DNA from: Caballeronia arationis
GTDB lineage: Bacteria > Pseudomonadota > Gammaproteobacteria > Burkholderiales > Burkholderiaceae
Length of the DNA: 64,000 nucleotides
Direction: 5' to 3'
Assembly: GCF_001544975.2 (NCBI RefSeq)
Contig: NZ_FCOG02000027.1
Span: 1 to 64,000 of the forward strand
Below the pieces are notes generated by a model. The model was not told the origin of the DNA, ran no database searches, and was given only the letters and a program-made list of their open reading frames with translations. Shown one piece after another: positions 53,801 to 61,644 of the stretch. Each line of letters opens with the position of its first letter. Position 1 is the first letter of the stretch. A program made the translations under genes and the position numbers.

Positions 53801-55369
53801 TCACGTGGCTGCGATGAGCCGCGGCAATCGCGTGCCGGCCGGATCGCGAGCCGCTTCGTACGCGTGCGCGAGCCTCAGCACGTCGAGGTCGCCCGTCGGT
53901 CGCCCGATCAGTTGCATGCCCATCGGCAGTCCCGCCTGGTTGAATCCGACCGGCACGTTGACCACCGGACAGCCCGACAGCGTCCACGGCAGCGCGACTT
54001 CCATCCAGCGGTGGTAAGTGTCCATCGGACGGCCGGCTATGTGCGTCGGCCAGTGCGTGTCGACGTCAAACGGGAACACCTGTGCCGTCGGCACCGCGAT
54101 GGCGTCGTAGCGCTCGAACACCGCGAGCACGGTCTGGTACCACGCCGAGCGGTCGGCGCTTGCCGAGTAGATGTCCGCGGCGGAAAGCTTGCGCATCCCT
54201 TCGACTTCCCAGCGGGCCTCGGGCTTGAGCAGCGCGCGCTTCGCCGGATCGGCTTCGAAGGCCGCGAGTCCGCCGCCCGCCAGGAAATGCCGGTGCACGA
54301 GGAACGTGCGCCACAGGCGCTCGGGCGAGAAGGGCACGCGCGTCTCGTCGACCTCGCAGCCGATCGAGCGCAATGTCGCGAGACCGGAGCCGCACAGGTC
54401 GAGGATGCCGGGCTCCATCGCGAGATAGCCGTTCCAGTCGCCGAGCCACGCGATGCGGCGGCCCTTGTGATCCGCCTCCAATGGCGCGATGAACGTCTGC
54501 GGGTCTTCCTTCAGCGAGAGCGGCGCGCGGGCATCGTAGCCGGACTGCACTGAGAGCAGCATCGCGATGTCCTTCACCGTGCGACCCATCGCGCCTTCGT
54601 AGCCGAGCTGCTGAACAAACACTTCGCCGGTCGGACCGTAGGGCACGCGTCCCTCCGACGGCCGGAATCCGTACACGTTGCAGAACGCGGCCGGGTTGCG
54701 CAGTGAACCCGCGAAGTCGCTGCCGTCGGCGACCGGCAGCATGCGCAGCGCGAGGCTCGTCGCGGCGCCGCCGCTGCTGCCGCCGCAGGTCTTCGACGGA
54801 TCGTATGGATTGCGCGTCGGTCCGTAGACTGTGTTGTACGTCTGCGAGCCGAGTCCGAACTCGGGCGTATTGGTCTTGCCGATGAAGATCGCGCCCGCGC
54901 GCCGCATGCGCTCGACCATGAACGCGTCGGCCTGCGGGATGTGGTTGCGGAAGATCGGCGAGCCAAAGGTCGTCACGATGCCCTTGGTCGCCGCGAGATC
55001 CTTGGGCGCCTGCGGCATGCCGTGCATCCAGCCCGAGCTTTGGCCGCTCGCGAGTTGCGCGTCCTTCTCGGCGGCCTCGGCAAGCAGCGCCGACCGCTCG
55101 CGACGCGCGACGATCGCATTGACCTTCGGATTCACCCGGTCGATATGGTCGAGATAGGCGGTCATCACTTCGCGGCACGACACCTCCTTCAAGTGGATCG
55201 CCGCCGAGAGCCGATATGCCGGCATCGAAACAATGTCGCCGACCGCAGCCGTTGTCGCATGCGCGTTTCTGCTCGCGCCCAAAGTCGAACCGAGGCCGGC
55301 GACGGACAGCGCGCCGACAGTGCCGAGGAAGTCGCGTCGCGAGAAGGGGCGGGCGGGTTGGTCGTTCAT
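53801..55369 (-). CDS. Tat-exported amidase (amidase-signature family)
   Basis: A 522-aa amidase with a Tat signal ('SRRDFLGTVGALSVAGLGST'), so exported folded. The amidase-signature triad is Lys123 ('APKDLA'), cis-Ser198 in 'GGSSGGAA' (196-203) and nucleophile Ser222 ('GSLRNPAAFC'). It hydrolyses an unknown amide in the periplasm. ATG 55369 was taken over an upstream in-frame start because the Tat motif begins 9 residues in. The LysR gene at 55522 is divergent and the likely regulator. Confidence 0.92.
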   Translation of the reverse strand: MNDQPARPFSRRDFLGTVGALSVAGLGSTLGASRNAHATTAAVGDIVSMPAYRLSAAIHLKEVSCREVMTAYLDHIDRVNPKVNAIVARRERSALLAEAAEKDAQLASGQSSGWMHGMPQAPKDLAATKGIVTTFGSPIFRNHIPQADAFMVERMRRAGAIFIGKTNTPEFGLGSQTYNTVYGPTRNPYDPSKTCGGSSGGAATSLALRMLPVADGSDFAGSLRNPAAFCNVYGFRPSEGRVPYGPTGEVFVQQLGYEGAMGRTVKDIAMLLSVQSGYDARAPLSLKEDPQTFIAPLEADHKGRRIAWLGDWNGYLAMEPGILDLCGSGLATLRSIGCEVDETRVPFSPERLWRTFLVHRHFLAGGGLAAFEADPAKRALLKPEARWEVEGMRKLSAADIYSASADRSAWYQTVLAVFERYDAIAVPTAQVFPFDVDTHWPTHIAGRPMDTYHRWMEVALPWTLSGCPVVNVPVGFNQAGLPMGMQLIGRPTGDLDVLRLAHAYEAARDPAGTRLPRLIAAT

Positions 55370-55521
55370 GATCGATGTCTCCGTTTTCGTTCGGTCATTG
55401 CGAATGGCTTCATGCTCGGCCAGCGCGCCCGAAAACAAAAACGCCCGTTTGTGATCGCGATAACCGCCGGTGATGCGATAGCCTGTCACTCCGACAACAT
55501 CCGAACGACAGGGACAACGCC

Positions 55522-56424
55522 GTGGAGACGAGTCTCAAGCATCATCAATTGCGCGCGCTGGTCGCCATCGCGGAACACGGCACGGTGCGAGCGGCCGCGC
55601 GTGCGGTCAGCCTCTCGCAGCCCGCGCTCACGAAGGCAATCCGCGAACTCGAAGAGGACCTCGGCGCGCAAATGGTCGTGAGAAGCGGCACCGGCATGCA
55701 ACTCACCGCGCCCGGCGAGCGGGTATACGCGCGCGCATCGCTGATCCTCGCGGAGATGCGGCGCGTGCGCGAGGACATCGAACAGGCGCTCGGCGGCCGT
55801 GGCGGAAAGGTGACCTTCGGCATCACGCCATTCGCGGCGATGCAATCAATCGCGCAGGTCGTCGATCAGGTGCGGCTGCGCATGCCGGAGTTGCAACTGG
55901 TGATTCACGACGGCTTTGTCGGGCCGTCGGTCGGCAGGCTGCGCGATGGCTCTCTCGATTTCCTGCTGAGTGTCGTGGACATGGACAAGCTGCGCGGCGA
56001 CCTGTCGTATCGTCCGGTAGCCGAGGTGCCGCTCGCGATCGTCGGGCGTCGCGGGCATCCGCTCGCGACCGCACGCAGGCTCGCCGACCTCGCGCACGCA
56101 ACGTGGGTCCTGAACACCGCGCAGGAGAGTTTCGGCCACGGCGTGCTGGAGGCGCTAACGGCCTCCGGCGGCGAGACGCCGCGCGTCGTCGAATGCACGT
56201 CGTTCGCGGCGGGCATGGAACTGAGTTGCGGGACCGACGCACTCGCCGCCGTCCCCGAAAGATTTCTGCGCGCGCCGTGGATCGGCGAGCGCCTCGTGAA
56301 AATACCGATCGACGAACCACTGCCTGCCGTGCAGCTCTGCGTCGTGACGCGCCGCGATGCCCTGCTCACGCCGGCCTGCGAATACACGATCGACTGTTTC
56401 GAAAGCGCGCTGACCTGTCCCTGA
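55522..56424 (+). CDS. LysR-family transcriptional regulator
   Basis: A 300-aa regulator starting at GTG 55522. Helix-turn-helix: 'HHQLRALVAIAEHGTVRAAA' then 'RAVSLSQPALTKAIRELEED'. The effector domain resembles aromatic/amino-acid-responsive LysR proteins of the CbbR/GcvA type ('LQLVIHDGFVGPSVGRLRDG'). It is divergent from the Tat amidase (152-bp gap), its probable target. Confidence 0.92.
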   Translation: METSLKHHQLRALVAIAEHGTVRAAARAVSLSQPALTKAIRELEEDLGAQMVVRSGTGMQLTAPGERVYARASLILAEMRRVREDIEQALGGRGGKVTFGITPFAAMQSIAQVVDQVRLRMPELQLVIHDGFVGPSVGRLRDGSLDFLLSVVDMDKLRGDLSYRPVAEVPLAIVGRRGHPLATARRLADLAHATWVLNTAQESFGHGVLEALTASGGETPRVVECTSFAAGMELSCGTDALAAVPERFLRAPWIGERLVKIPIDEPLPAVQLCVVTRRDALLTPACEYTIDCFESALTCP

Positions 56425-56533
56425 AAAGCCGCGCAGTAAATCGATGACGCGAGACATGGTTAATCTTTATTGACCATCCGCGTGGACGGTTTATGCTTGC
56501 CGATCGGCGCGCAAGACGCCGCAGCTTAATTTG

Positions 56534-56586
56534 CAACAAGTTGCATGGGACCAAAGTAACGCGCTAAAGCGCCAGCTCTGGTCGAC
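56534..56586 (+). promoter_or_regulatory. 54-nt leader hairpin element, tandem copy 1 (unit B1)
   Basis: GACCAAAG (56549-56556) pairs with CTCTGGTC (56576-56583) with one A-C mismatch. Inside are a TAA-type internal loop, a GCGC-TAAA-GCGC hairpin and the preceding conserved TTGCATGG. It is the first of two tandem units (period 54 nt) ahead of the AraC gene, homologous to the single unit at 25495. Confidence 0.62.
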
Positions 56587-56587
56587 G

Positions 56588-56640
56588 CAACAAACTGCAT
56601 GGGAGCAGAGTAAGGCGCTAAAGCGCCAACTCTGGTCGAC
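56588..56640 (+). promoter_or_regulatory. 54-nt leader hairpin element, tandem copy 2 (unit B2)
   Basis: GAGCAGAGT (56603-56611) pairs with ACTCTGGTC (56629-56637) with one mismatch, enclosing AA and a GGCGC-TAAA-GCGCC inner hairpin. GAC then leads into AGGAG (56641-56645), the Shine-Dalgarno of the AraC gene at 56651, with the same spacing as unit A at 25495. Substitutions between copies fall mostly in loops or leave pairing intact, as expected for a selected RNA fold. Confidence 0.65.
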
Positions 56641-56650
56641 AGGAGACGCC

Positions 56651-57592
56651 GTGTACGTCAATCACGAAGTATTCAACGACGCCGACCGGCACGCCGCGGC
56701 GCTGCAAGGCTGGGACCAGCGCTACGACCAGATCGGTGCCGGTGCGTTCCAGAGCACGGTCAAGCAGGTCGCCGTCGACGGCGTGCAGGTGTTCCAGGAG
56801 GCCGCGAACGTGCGTGTGGTGCAGCGCGGCGGCCTGCCGGCCGGCTACACCACGTTCGGACTCGCGCTCAACGGCAGCGCGCCCTTTACCTTTCGCGGAG
56901 TGAAGCTGGAGCAGGGCGCGATGGTCGTCGCGTCGGGCGCGAAAGAGTTCACGCTGCATTCGCCGGCGGACATGTCGCTCGTCGGGATCGCCATCGCACC
57001 GCACGTGCTCGGCATGGTCGCGGACGCCGCCGGTCTCGATATGGACAACGGCCTGTTCGACCGCGATGTCATAGACATTCCGCCCGCGGCCGGCATTCGC
57101 GTGGGCCGGCGCATGGTCGAGGCGCTCGAACGTGTGCTCGCGCAGCCGGAGCGCATCGCCGATCACGAGGGACAGCGCCGCTTCGCGCAGGAAGTGGCCG
57201 AAGGCATCCTCGACCTGATCACCTATCACTTCCCCGACCAGACGAGCCGTCTCACGCAGGCGTGCCAGCACGAGATCGTGTGGCGCAGCCACGAACTCGT
57301 GCTCGCCCGTCCGGAAGAACCGGTGTCGGTGCTCGACCTGTGCGCCGCGCTGCGCGTGAGCCGCCGCACGATTCAAAACAGCTTTCAGGCGGTCGCGCAG
57401 ACGAATCCCGCGAACTACCTGCGTTCGATCCGGCTCATGGAGGTGCGGCGCCTCCTGCTCTCGACGCCTCAGCGCGACGTCCCCGTCGCCGAAGCCGCAG
57501 CCCGCTGGGGATTCACGCATCTCGGCCATTTCGCGAGCGACTATCGCAACCAGTTCGGAGAACTGCCGTCGCAGACGGCTCGACGTTCCTAG
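56651..57592 (+). CDS. AraC-family transcriptional regulator of the aau cluster
   Basis: A 313-aa regulator with a C-terminal AraC double helix-turn-helix ('VLDLCAALRVSRRTIQNSFQ', 'AVAQTNPANYLRSIRLMEVR', 'VAEAAARWGFTHLGHFASDY'), similar to the EutR/amine-responsive group, and an N-terminal effector domain. GTG 56651 follows AGGAG at 5-nt spacing. An in-frame TTG at 56531 would make a longer protein reading through the two hairpin units as an 18-residue duplication ('AWDQSNALKRQLWST' / 'AWEQSKALKRQLWST'); I reject that start, since unit A elsewhere contains a stop in the equivalent frame. It probably activates the adjacent aauB operon. Confidence 0.88.
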   Translation: MYVNHEVFNDADRHAAALQGWDQRYDQIGAGAFQSTVKQVAVDGVQVFQEAANVRVVQRGGLPAGYTTFGLALNGSAPFTFRGVKLEQGAMVVASGAKEFTLHSPADMSLVGIAIAPHVLGMVADAAGLDMDNGLFDRDVIDIPPAAGIRVGRRMVEALERVLAQPERIADHEGQRRFAQEVAEGILDLITYHFPDQTSRLTQACQHEIVWRSHELVLARPEEPVSVLDLCAALRVSRRTIQNSFQAVAQTNPANYLRSIRLMEVRRLLLSTPQRDVPVAEAAARWGFTHLGHFASDYRNQFGELPSQTARRS

Positions 57593-57666
57593 CGTCGATC
57601 AACGGCGAGCGTTTCGAACCAGCGTTCGTCGTCCTCTCTTTCACCCGTCTTTCGACTATCCCAAAT

Positions 57667-57685
57667 CGGCAAGCACGCCTTGCCG
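57667..57685 (+). promoter_or_regulatory. Inverted repeat in the aauB promoter region
   Basis: A perfect 7-bp inverted repeat (CGGCAAG-5 nt-CTTGCCG) lies 70 bp before aauB in the short gap after the AraC gene, followed by a T-run (GCCTTTTTTCC at about 57700). It could be an attenuator/terminator for the regulator or an operator. Confidence 0.35.
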
Positions 57686-57754
57686 TTCCCGGCGCGACCG
57701 CCTTTTTTCCTCGCCTTAGAGTCTGTCCCACGATAGACCTACGGAGGGGAAACG

Positions 57755-58909
57755 ATGAAACGCAGACGGCTGGCCGCCTCGATGGCGGCGGTGATGTCTG
57801 GTCTAGTGGCATGGCATCTGGCGAGCGCCGCCGAGAAGCCGGAAGAGCTGACCGTCGCCAAGGTTCCGCCCTATAGTCCGCACCAGATCTACGTGCCGGA
57901 CATCTCGTTCGCGAGCATGACCGATGCGCGCGTGCACGTGTTCGATGCAGACGCCAACCACTTCATCGGACAGATCGACGGCGGCTTTGCACCGGGCTTC
58001 GCGATCTCGCCGGACCACAAGACGAGCTACATCGCGACGACGTACTTCGCACGCGGCTCGCACGGTGATCGCACCGATGTCGTCGAGCTGATCGACAACA
58101 CGACGCTCGCCGTCACCGGCGAAATAGCGATTCCGCCGAAGCACGGCCAGCACGTGCCGTCGCCGTACAACACCGCGCTGTCCGACGACGGGCGCCTGCT
58201 TTACGTGGCGAACATCACGCCGTCGACTTCGGTCACCGTGATCGACACGGCCGCGAAGAAGGTGCTCGGCGAAGTCGACACGGACGGCTGCGTGCTCGCT
58301 TACCCGAGCGGCAACAACCGCTTCTCGGCAATGTGCGAGAGCGGCAAGGCGCTGACCATCACGCTCGATGCGAACGGCAAGGAAACGGGCCGCAAGCTCT
58401 CCGACGCATTCATCGACGTGGATCGCGATCCGGCGTTCATCAACGCCGCGCGCGTGGGCAACCAGTACTGGTTCCTCACCTACGAAGGCAACGTCCGCAC
58501 CGCCGATTTCTCGGGCGACGCGCCTTCGTTCGGCACGCCGTGGCCGCTCGTCAGCGCGCAGGAGAAGAAGGCGGGCTGGCGCCCGGGCGGTCTCCAGCAG
58601 ATCGCATTGCATGCGAGCACGCATCGCGTCTTCGTCGCGATGCACAAGGGCGCCGACGGTTCGCACAAGGATCCGGCCACCGAAGTATGGGTCTTCGATA
58701 CGACGACAAAGAAGCGTATCGCGCGCTGGGATCTCGCGAAGCAAAAGATCGATCCGTTCCTCTCGATCCAGGTCAGCATCGACGACAAGCCGCTCTTCTA
58801 CGGCCTCACGCCGACCTCCGATCTCGTCGTGATGGATGCGCAGACCGGCAAGCTGAAGCACGTCGAAAAGCAGCTCGGCTCGACGTCGACGCTGCTCGTC
58901 AATCCTTGA
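57755..58909 (+). CDS. aauB: Aromatic (aralkyl) amine dehydrogenase heavy chain
   Basis: A 384-aa periplasmic beta-propeller subunit homologous to MauB/AauB. The signal peptide is 'LAASMAAVMSGLVAWHLASA'. Propeller blades are seen in 'RVHVFDADANHFIGQIDGGF', 'DVVELIDNTTLAVTGEIAIP', 'TSVTVIDTAAKKVLGEVDTD' and 'TEVWVFDTTTKKRIARWDLA'. It pairs with the TTQ-bearing small subunit (at 60160) to form the alpha2beta2 dehydrogenase. Aromatic rather than methylamine specificity is inferred from gene content. CGGAGGGG precedes ATG 57755. Confidence 0.9.
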   Translation: MKRRRLAASMAAVMSGLVAWHLASAAEKPEELTVAKVPPYSPHQIYVPDISFASMTDARVHVFDADANHFIGQIDGGFAPGFAISPDHKTSYIATTYFARGSHGDRTDVVELIDNTTLAVTGEIAIPPKHGQHVPSPYNTALSDDGRLLYVANITPSTSVTVIDTAAKKVLGEVDTDGCVLAYPSGNNRFSAMCESGKALTITLDANGKETGRKLSDAFIDVDRDPAFINAARVGNQYWFLTYEGNVRTADFSGDAPSFGTPWPLVSAQEKKAGWRPGGLQQIALHASTHRVFVAMHKGADGSHKDPATEVWVFDTTTKKRIARWDLAKQKIDPFLSIQVSIDDKPLFYGLTPTSDLVVMDAQTGKLKHVEKQLGSTSTLLVNP

Positions 58910-58919
58910 GGTGGCCGCC

Positions 58920-59471
58920 ATGCTCGATCCAGTTGTTCTCATGGTGTGCGTCGCGGCGGTCGCGATCGTCGTCCTGCTCGGCGCGGCCGCGAAGCTGCGC
59001 GAGCCGGCGAAGTTCGGTGCGTCGCTCGCGGCTTACCGGCTGCTGCCTTCGTTCGTTGTCACGCCGATGGCCTATGGGGTGCCGGTACTCGAAGCGCTCG
59101 GCGCAATCGGGCTGCTGTTTCCGGCGACACGCATAGCTTCCGCCGCGCTCCTGATCGTGCTGTTCGCCGCGTTCGGCAGCGCACTCGCAATCAACATCCT
59201 GCGCGGCAATACCGATATCGACTGCGGCTGCGCAGGCTTCGCGGCGGCTTCGCGCACGGCGCCGAAACGCATCGGATGGTGGCACGTATCGCGTGTCGCG
59301 CTGCTCGGCGTTGCTGCCGCGGCTGCGCTCGTCGCACAGGACCCGCGCGCGATCGTCTGGTTCGACTACGTGACGGTCGGTGCCGGAACGCTCTTCGCCG
59401 TCGCTGCAATGCTCACGCTCGACGTGCTGCTCGCCAATCTTCCCAAGCTCGAACACTTAAGGAACTCATGA
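58920..59471 (+). CDS. aauE: Amine dehydrogenase maturation protein AauE/MauE
   Basis: A 183-aa inner-membrane protein with four to five helices, homologous to MauE and the DoxX-like fold. It has the family start 'AAKLREPAKFGASLAAYRLL' and a loop with 'DIDCGCAGF', whose C-x-C is likely redox-active. With AauD it helps fold and disulfide-bond the cysteine-rich small subunit. GAGG is best spaced for ATG 58920; an in-frame GTG at 58911 is possible. The stop overlaps aauD. Confidence 0.88.
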   Translation: MLDPVVLMVCVAAVAIVVLLGAAAKLREPAKFGASLAAYRLLPSFVVTPMAYGVPVLEALGAIGLLFPATRIASAALLIVLFAAFGSALAINILRGNTDIDCGCAGFAAASRTAPKRIGWWHVSRVALLGVAAAAALVAQDPRAIVWFDYVTVGAGTLFAVAAMLTLDVLLANLPKLEHLRNS

Positions 59472-60112
59472 TGCAAACCGCTCTTATCATTTCGACCGCG
59501 CTCTCCTGGGCCGCCTTGCTCGCGCTCGGCGCGATCTGCCTCGCGCTCGTGCGCCAGGTCGGCATCCTCTACGAACGCATGATGCCCGCGGGCGCCCTGA
59601 TGATCGACAAGGGTCCGGCGGTCGGTGCGATCGCGCCTTCGTTCGAACTGCTGGATCTCGCCGGGCGCGCCGTGAAGGTGGGCGGCATCTCGCCGGCACG
59701 CCGCAGCACGCTCCTGTTCTTCCTCTCGCCGACGTGTCCCGTCTGCAAGAAGCTGCTGCCGCTCCTGCCTTCGATCCAGTCGCGTGAAGGCGCGACCGAT
59801 GTCGTCCTCGCAAGCGATGGCGATGTCACCGAGCACGCGGCGTTCTATCGCAAGACGAATCTTCCGCAACTGCCTTACGTGCTGTCTCAGGAACTGGGTC
59901 TGGCGTACCAGATCGGCAAGCTGCCTTACGCCGTGCTGCTGGACGACGAGGGCAAGGTGCGCGCGAAGGGCCTCGTCAATACGCGCGAGCATCTGGAGAG
60001 CCTTTTCGAGGCGAAGGAGCGCGGCGTCGCATCGCTTCAGGAGTTCGTGCACGGCAGCGAGCATGCGGCTCATGAACACGATCACGATCACGAACACGCC
60101 CAGCACGCGTAA
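59468..60112 (+). CDS. aauD: Amine dehydrogenase accessory thiol-disulfide protein AauD/MauD
   Basis: A 214-aa membrane-anchored thioredoxin-like protein. TM anchor 'LSWAALLALGAICLALV' is followed by a thioredoxin domain with active site 'CPVC' (residues 90-93) and cis-Pro in 'KLPYAVLLDDEG'. The C-terminus has a His/Glu/Asp tract ('HEHDHDHEHAQHA') that may bind metal. It isomerises or forms disulfides in the light chain. Its ATG at 59468 overlaps the aauE stop; ATG 59471 is equally possible. Confidence 0.92.
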   Translation: MMQTALIISTALSWAALLALGAICLALVRQVGILYERMMPAGALMIDKGPAVGAIAPSFELLDLAGRAVKVGGISPARRSTLLFFLSPTCPVCKKLLPLLPSIQSREGATDVVLASDGDVTEHAAFYRKTNLPQLPYVLSQELGLAYQIGKLPYAVLLDDEGKVRAKGLVNTREHLESLFEAKERGVASLQEFVHGSEHAAHEHDHDHEHAQHA

Positions 60113-60159
60113 GACGCGCGCGCTTGAACGATCCCACAAGTGAACCAAGGACAGCATCC

Positions 60160-60681
60160 ATGAAATGGCTGGACTCTTTTTTCGAACACTCGGCGCGCGG
60201 CGTGGCGCAGCGTTCCTCGCGACGCAGCGCGATGGCGAAGCTCGGCAAGGTACTGGTCGGATCGGCGATGGTGCCGCTCTTGCCTGTCGATCGCACCGCT
60301 TACGCCGCTGAACCGAAGAAGCCGGGTGCCTCGAAGACCGACGACCCGACGAGCTGCGATTACTGGAAATATTGCGCGATCGACGGCTGGCTTTGCAGTT
60401 GCTGCGGCGGCACGTCGAGCAGTTGCCCGCCGGGCACCACGGCTTCGCCGATCACGTGGATCGGCACCTGCCGTAATCCGCACGACGGGTCCGACTACAT
60501 CGTGTCGTACAACGACTGCTGCGGCAAGACCTCATGCGGACGCTGCTTCTGTAATCGCAACGAACGCGAGAAGCCGCTCTACAAGCTCTCGCTTAACAAC
60601 GACATCAACTGGTGCATGGCCAACGGCAACGCGAACTACCACTGTTCCGTGTCGGTGTTGCTGGGGGCGGCGAAGCAATGA
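60160..60681 (+). CDS. aauA: Aromatic (aralkyl) amine dehydrogenase light chain (TTQ subunit)
   Basis: A 173-aa periplasmic catalytic subunit. The N-terminus has a Tat signal ('RSSRRSAMAKLGKVLVGSAM'). The mature part has about 14 cysteines, the mark of this family. By spacing (51 residues) and context, 'SPITWIGTC' Trp100 and 'NNDINWCMAN' Trp151 would form tryptophan tryptophylquinone. Asp119 in 'VSYNDCCGKT' matches the catalytic base, and Asp75 ('AIDGWLC') the conserved active-site Asp. The 'TWIGTCRNPHDG' stretch favours AADH over methylamine dehydrogenase. AAGGA precedes ATG 60160. Confidence 0.94.
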   Translation: MKWLDSFFEHSARGVAQRSSRRSAMAKLGKVLVGSAMVPLLPVDRTAYAAEPKKPGASKTDDPTSCDYWKYCAIDGWLCSCCGGTSSSCPPGTTASPITWIGTCRNPHDGSDYIVSYNDCCGKTSCGRCFCNRNEREKPLYKLSLNNDINWCMANGNANYHCSVSVLLGAAKQ

Positions 60682-61154
60682 AAATCATGACTACGCTCAT
60701 CGCCGCGGCGCTCTCGTGCGGCGTTTCGGTCGCACAGGCGCAGGCCGTGCAGTATGCAGGCGGCAAGGCGACCTTCGACGGCAAGTGCGTCGTCTGCCAT
60801 CAGGCGGGCGGCAAGGGGATGGATGGGCTTGCACCGCCGCTCGTCGAGTATCCGGGCAAGTACGCGGGCACGGACGAAGGGCGCAGGCATCTCGGCTATA
60901 CGGTGCTCTACGGCATGTTCGGGCCGATCAAGGTCAAGGACAAGAGCTACAACTTCAAGATGCCGTCGTTCGCTTCGATGTCGGATGCCGAGATCGCCGA
61001 GGTTCTGAACTACGTCGTGTTCGACCTGAACGCGCAGCACGGTAGCGCGAAGCCGTTCGACGCCGAGCAGATCAAGGCGCTGCGGGCGAGCCCTGTCGAC
61101 GGCTCTGCGGTGCATGCGCAGCGTGAAGGCGTCGTGAAGAGTCTCGGGCTATGA
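60678..61154 (+). CDS. Monohaem c-type cytochrome
   Basis: A 158-aa periplasmic cytochrome. Signal peptide 'TTLIAAALSCGVSVAQAQA' ends near residue 23. Haem motif 'CVVCH' is at residues 37-41, and a candidate Met ligand is in 'FKMPSFASMSDAEIAEVLNY'. It overlaps aauA by ATGA. It probably accepts electrons from the dehydrogenase, or acts in TTQ maturation, since mauG is missing here. A comparable small cytochrome gene follows aauA in Alcaligenes faecalis. Confidence 0.9.
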   Translation: MKIMTTLIAAALSCGVSVAQAQAVQYAGGKATFDGKCVVCHQAGGKGMDGLAPPLVEYPGKYAGTDEGRRHLGYTVLYGMFGPIKVKDKSYNFKMPSFASMSDAEIAEVLNYVVFDLNAQHGSAKPFDAEQIKALRASPVDGSAVHAQREGVVKSLGL

Positions 61155-61603
61155 AGCTGGCCGGCGTCGTTCTTCTCACGGTGATGGTCCTGCATGCAGT
61201 GGCAGCGCAAGCCGAAGCCTACGACGCCGTTCAGGCCAGGCAGGGCTGGGTGCTCAACTGCATGGGCTGCCACACGGCCGACGGTTCCGGTATTCCCGGC
61301 AAGGTGCCTGCGCTGCGCGAGTCGCTCGGGCATTTCGTCGGCATGCCAGAGGGGCGAGAGTTCGTGATGCGCGTGCCGGGCGCATCGAACTCGGCGCTAA
61401 GCGATGCGGAACTCGCCAACGTGCTCAACTGGGTGCTCGCTACGATGAACGCATCGACCCGGCCGGCGGGTTTCAAGGCCTATACCGCCGAGGAAATCGC
61501 GGCGCATCGGCGGCCTGCGCTGACCGATGTTGCTAAGACGCGCTTGGGAATTGTGAAGAAGCTTCAGGCTAAGGGCATTTCGACCGTGCCCGAACACTAT
61601 TAG
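61151..61603 (+). CDS. Second monohaem c-type cytochrome
   Basis: A 150-aa periplasmic protein. The signal peptide is 'LAGVVLLTVMVLHAVAAQA'. Haem motif 'CMGCH' is at residues 37-41, with possible axial Met in 'GMPEGREFVMRVPGA'. It is coupled to the first cytochrome by ATGA. The C-terminal part ('YTAEEIAAHRRPALTDVAKT') resembles other electron-transfer cytochromes of amine oxidation. The two may pass electrons in series. Confidence 0.88.
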   Translation: MKLAGVVLLTVMVLHAVAAQAEAYDAVQARQGWVLNCMGCHTADGSGIPGKVPALRESLGHFVGMPEGREFVMRVPGASNSALSDAELANVLNWVLATMNASTRPAGFKAYTAEEIAAHRRPALTDVAKTRLGIVKKLQAKGISTVPEHY

Positions 61604-61644
61604 CAAGTGTTTAGCGCTTGTTTGATGTTTCTGCGCTTCTATGG

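Noticed and set aside
56534-56640. Guanidine-II (mini-ykkC) riboswitch
   Set aside because: Tandem hairpins superficially fit, but the loops are TAAA-like instead of ACGR and the stems are longer.
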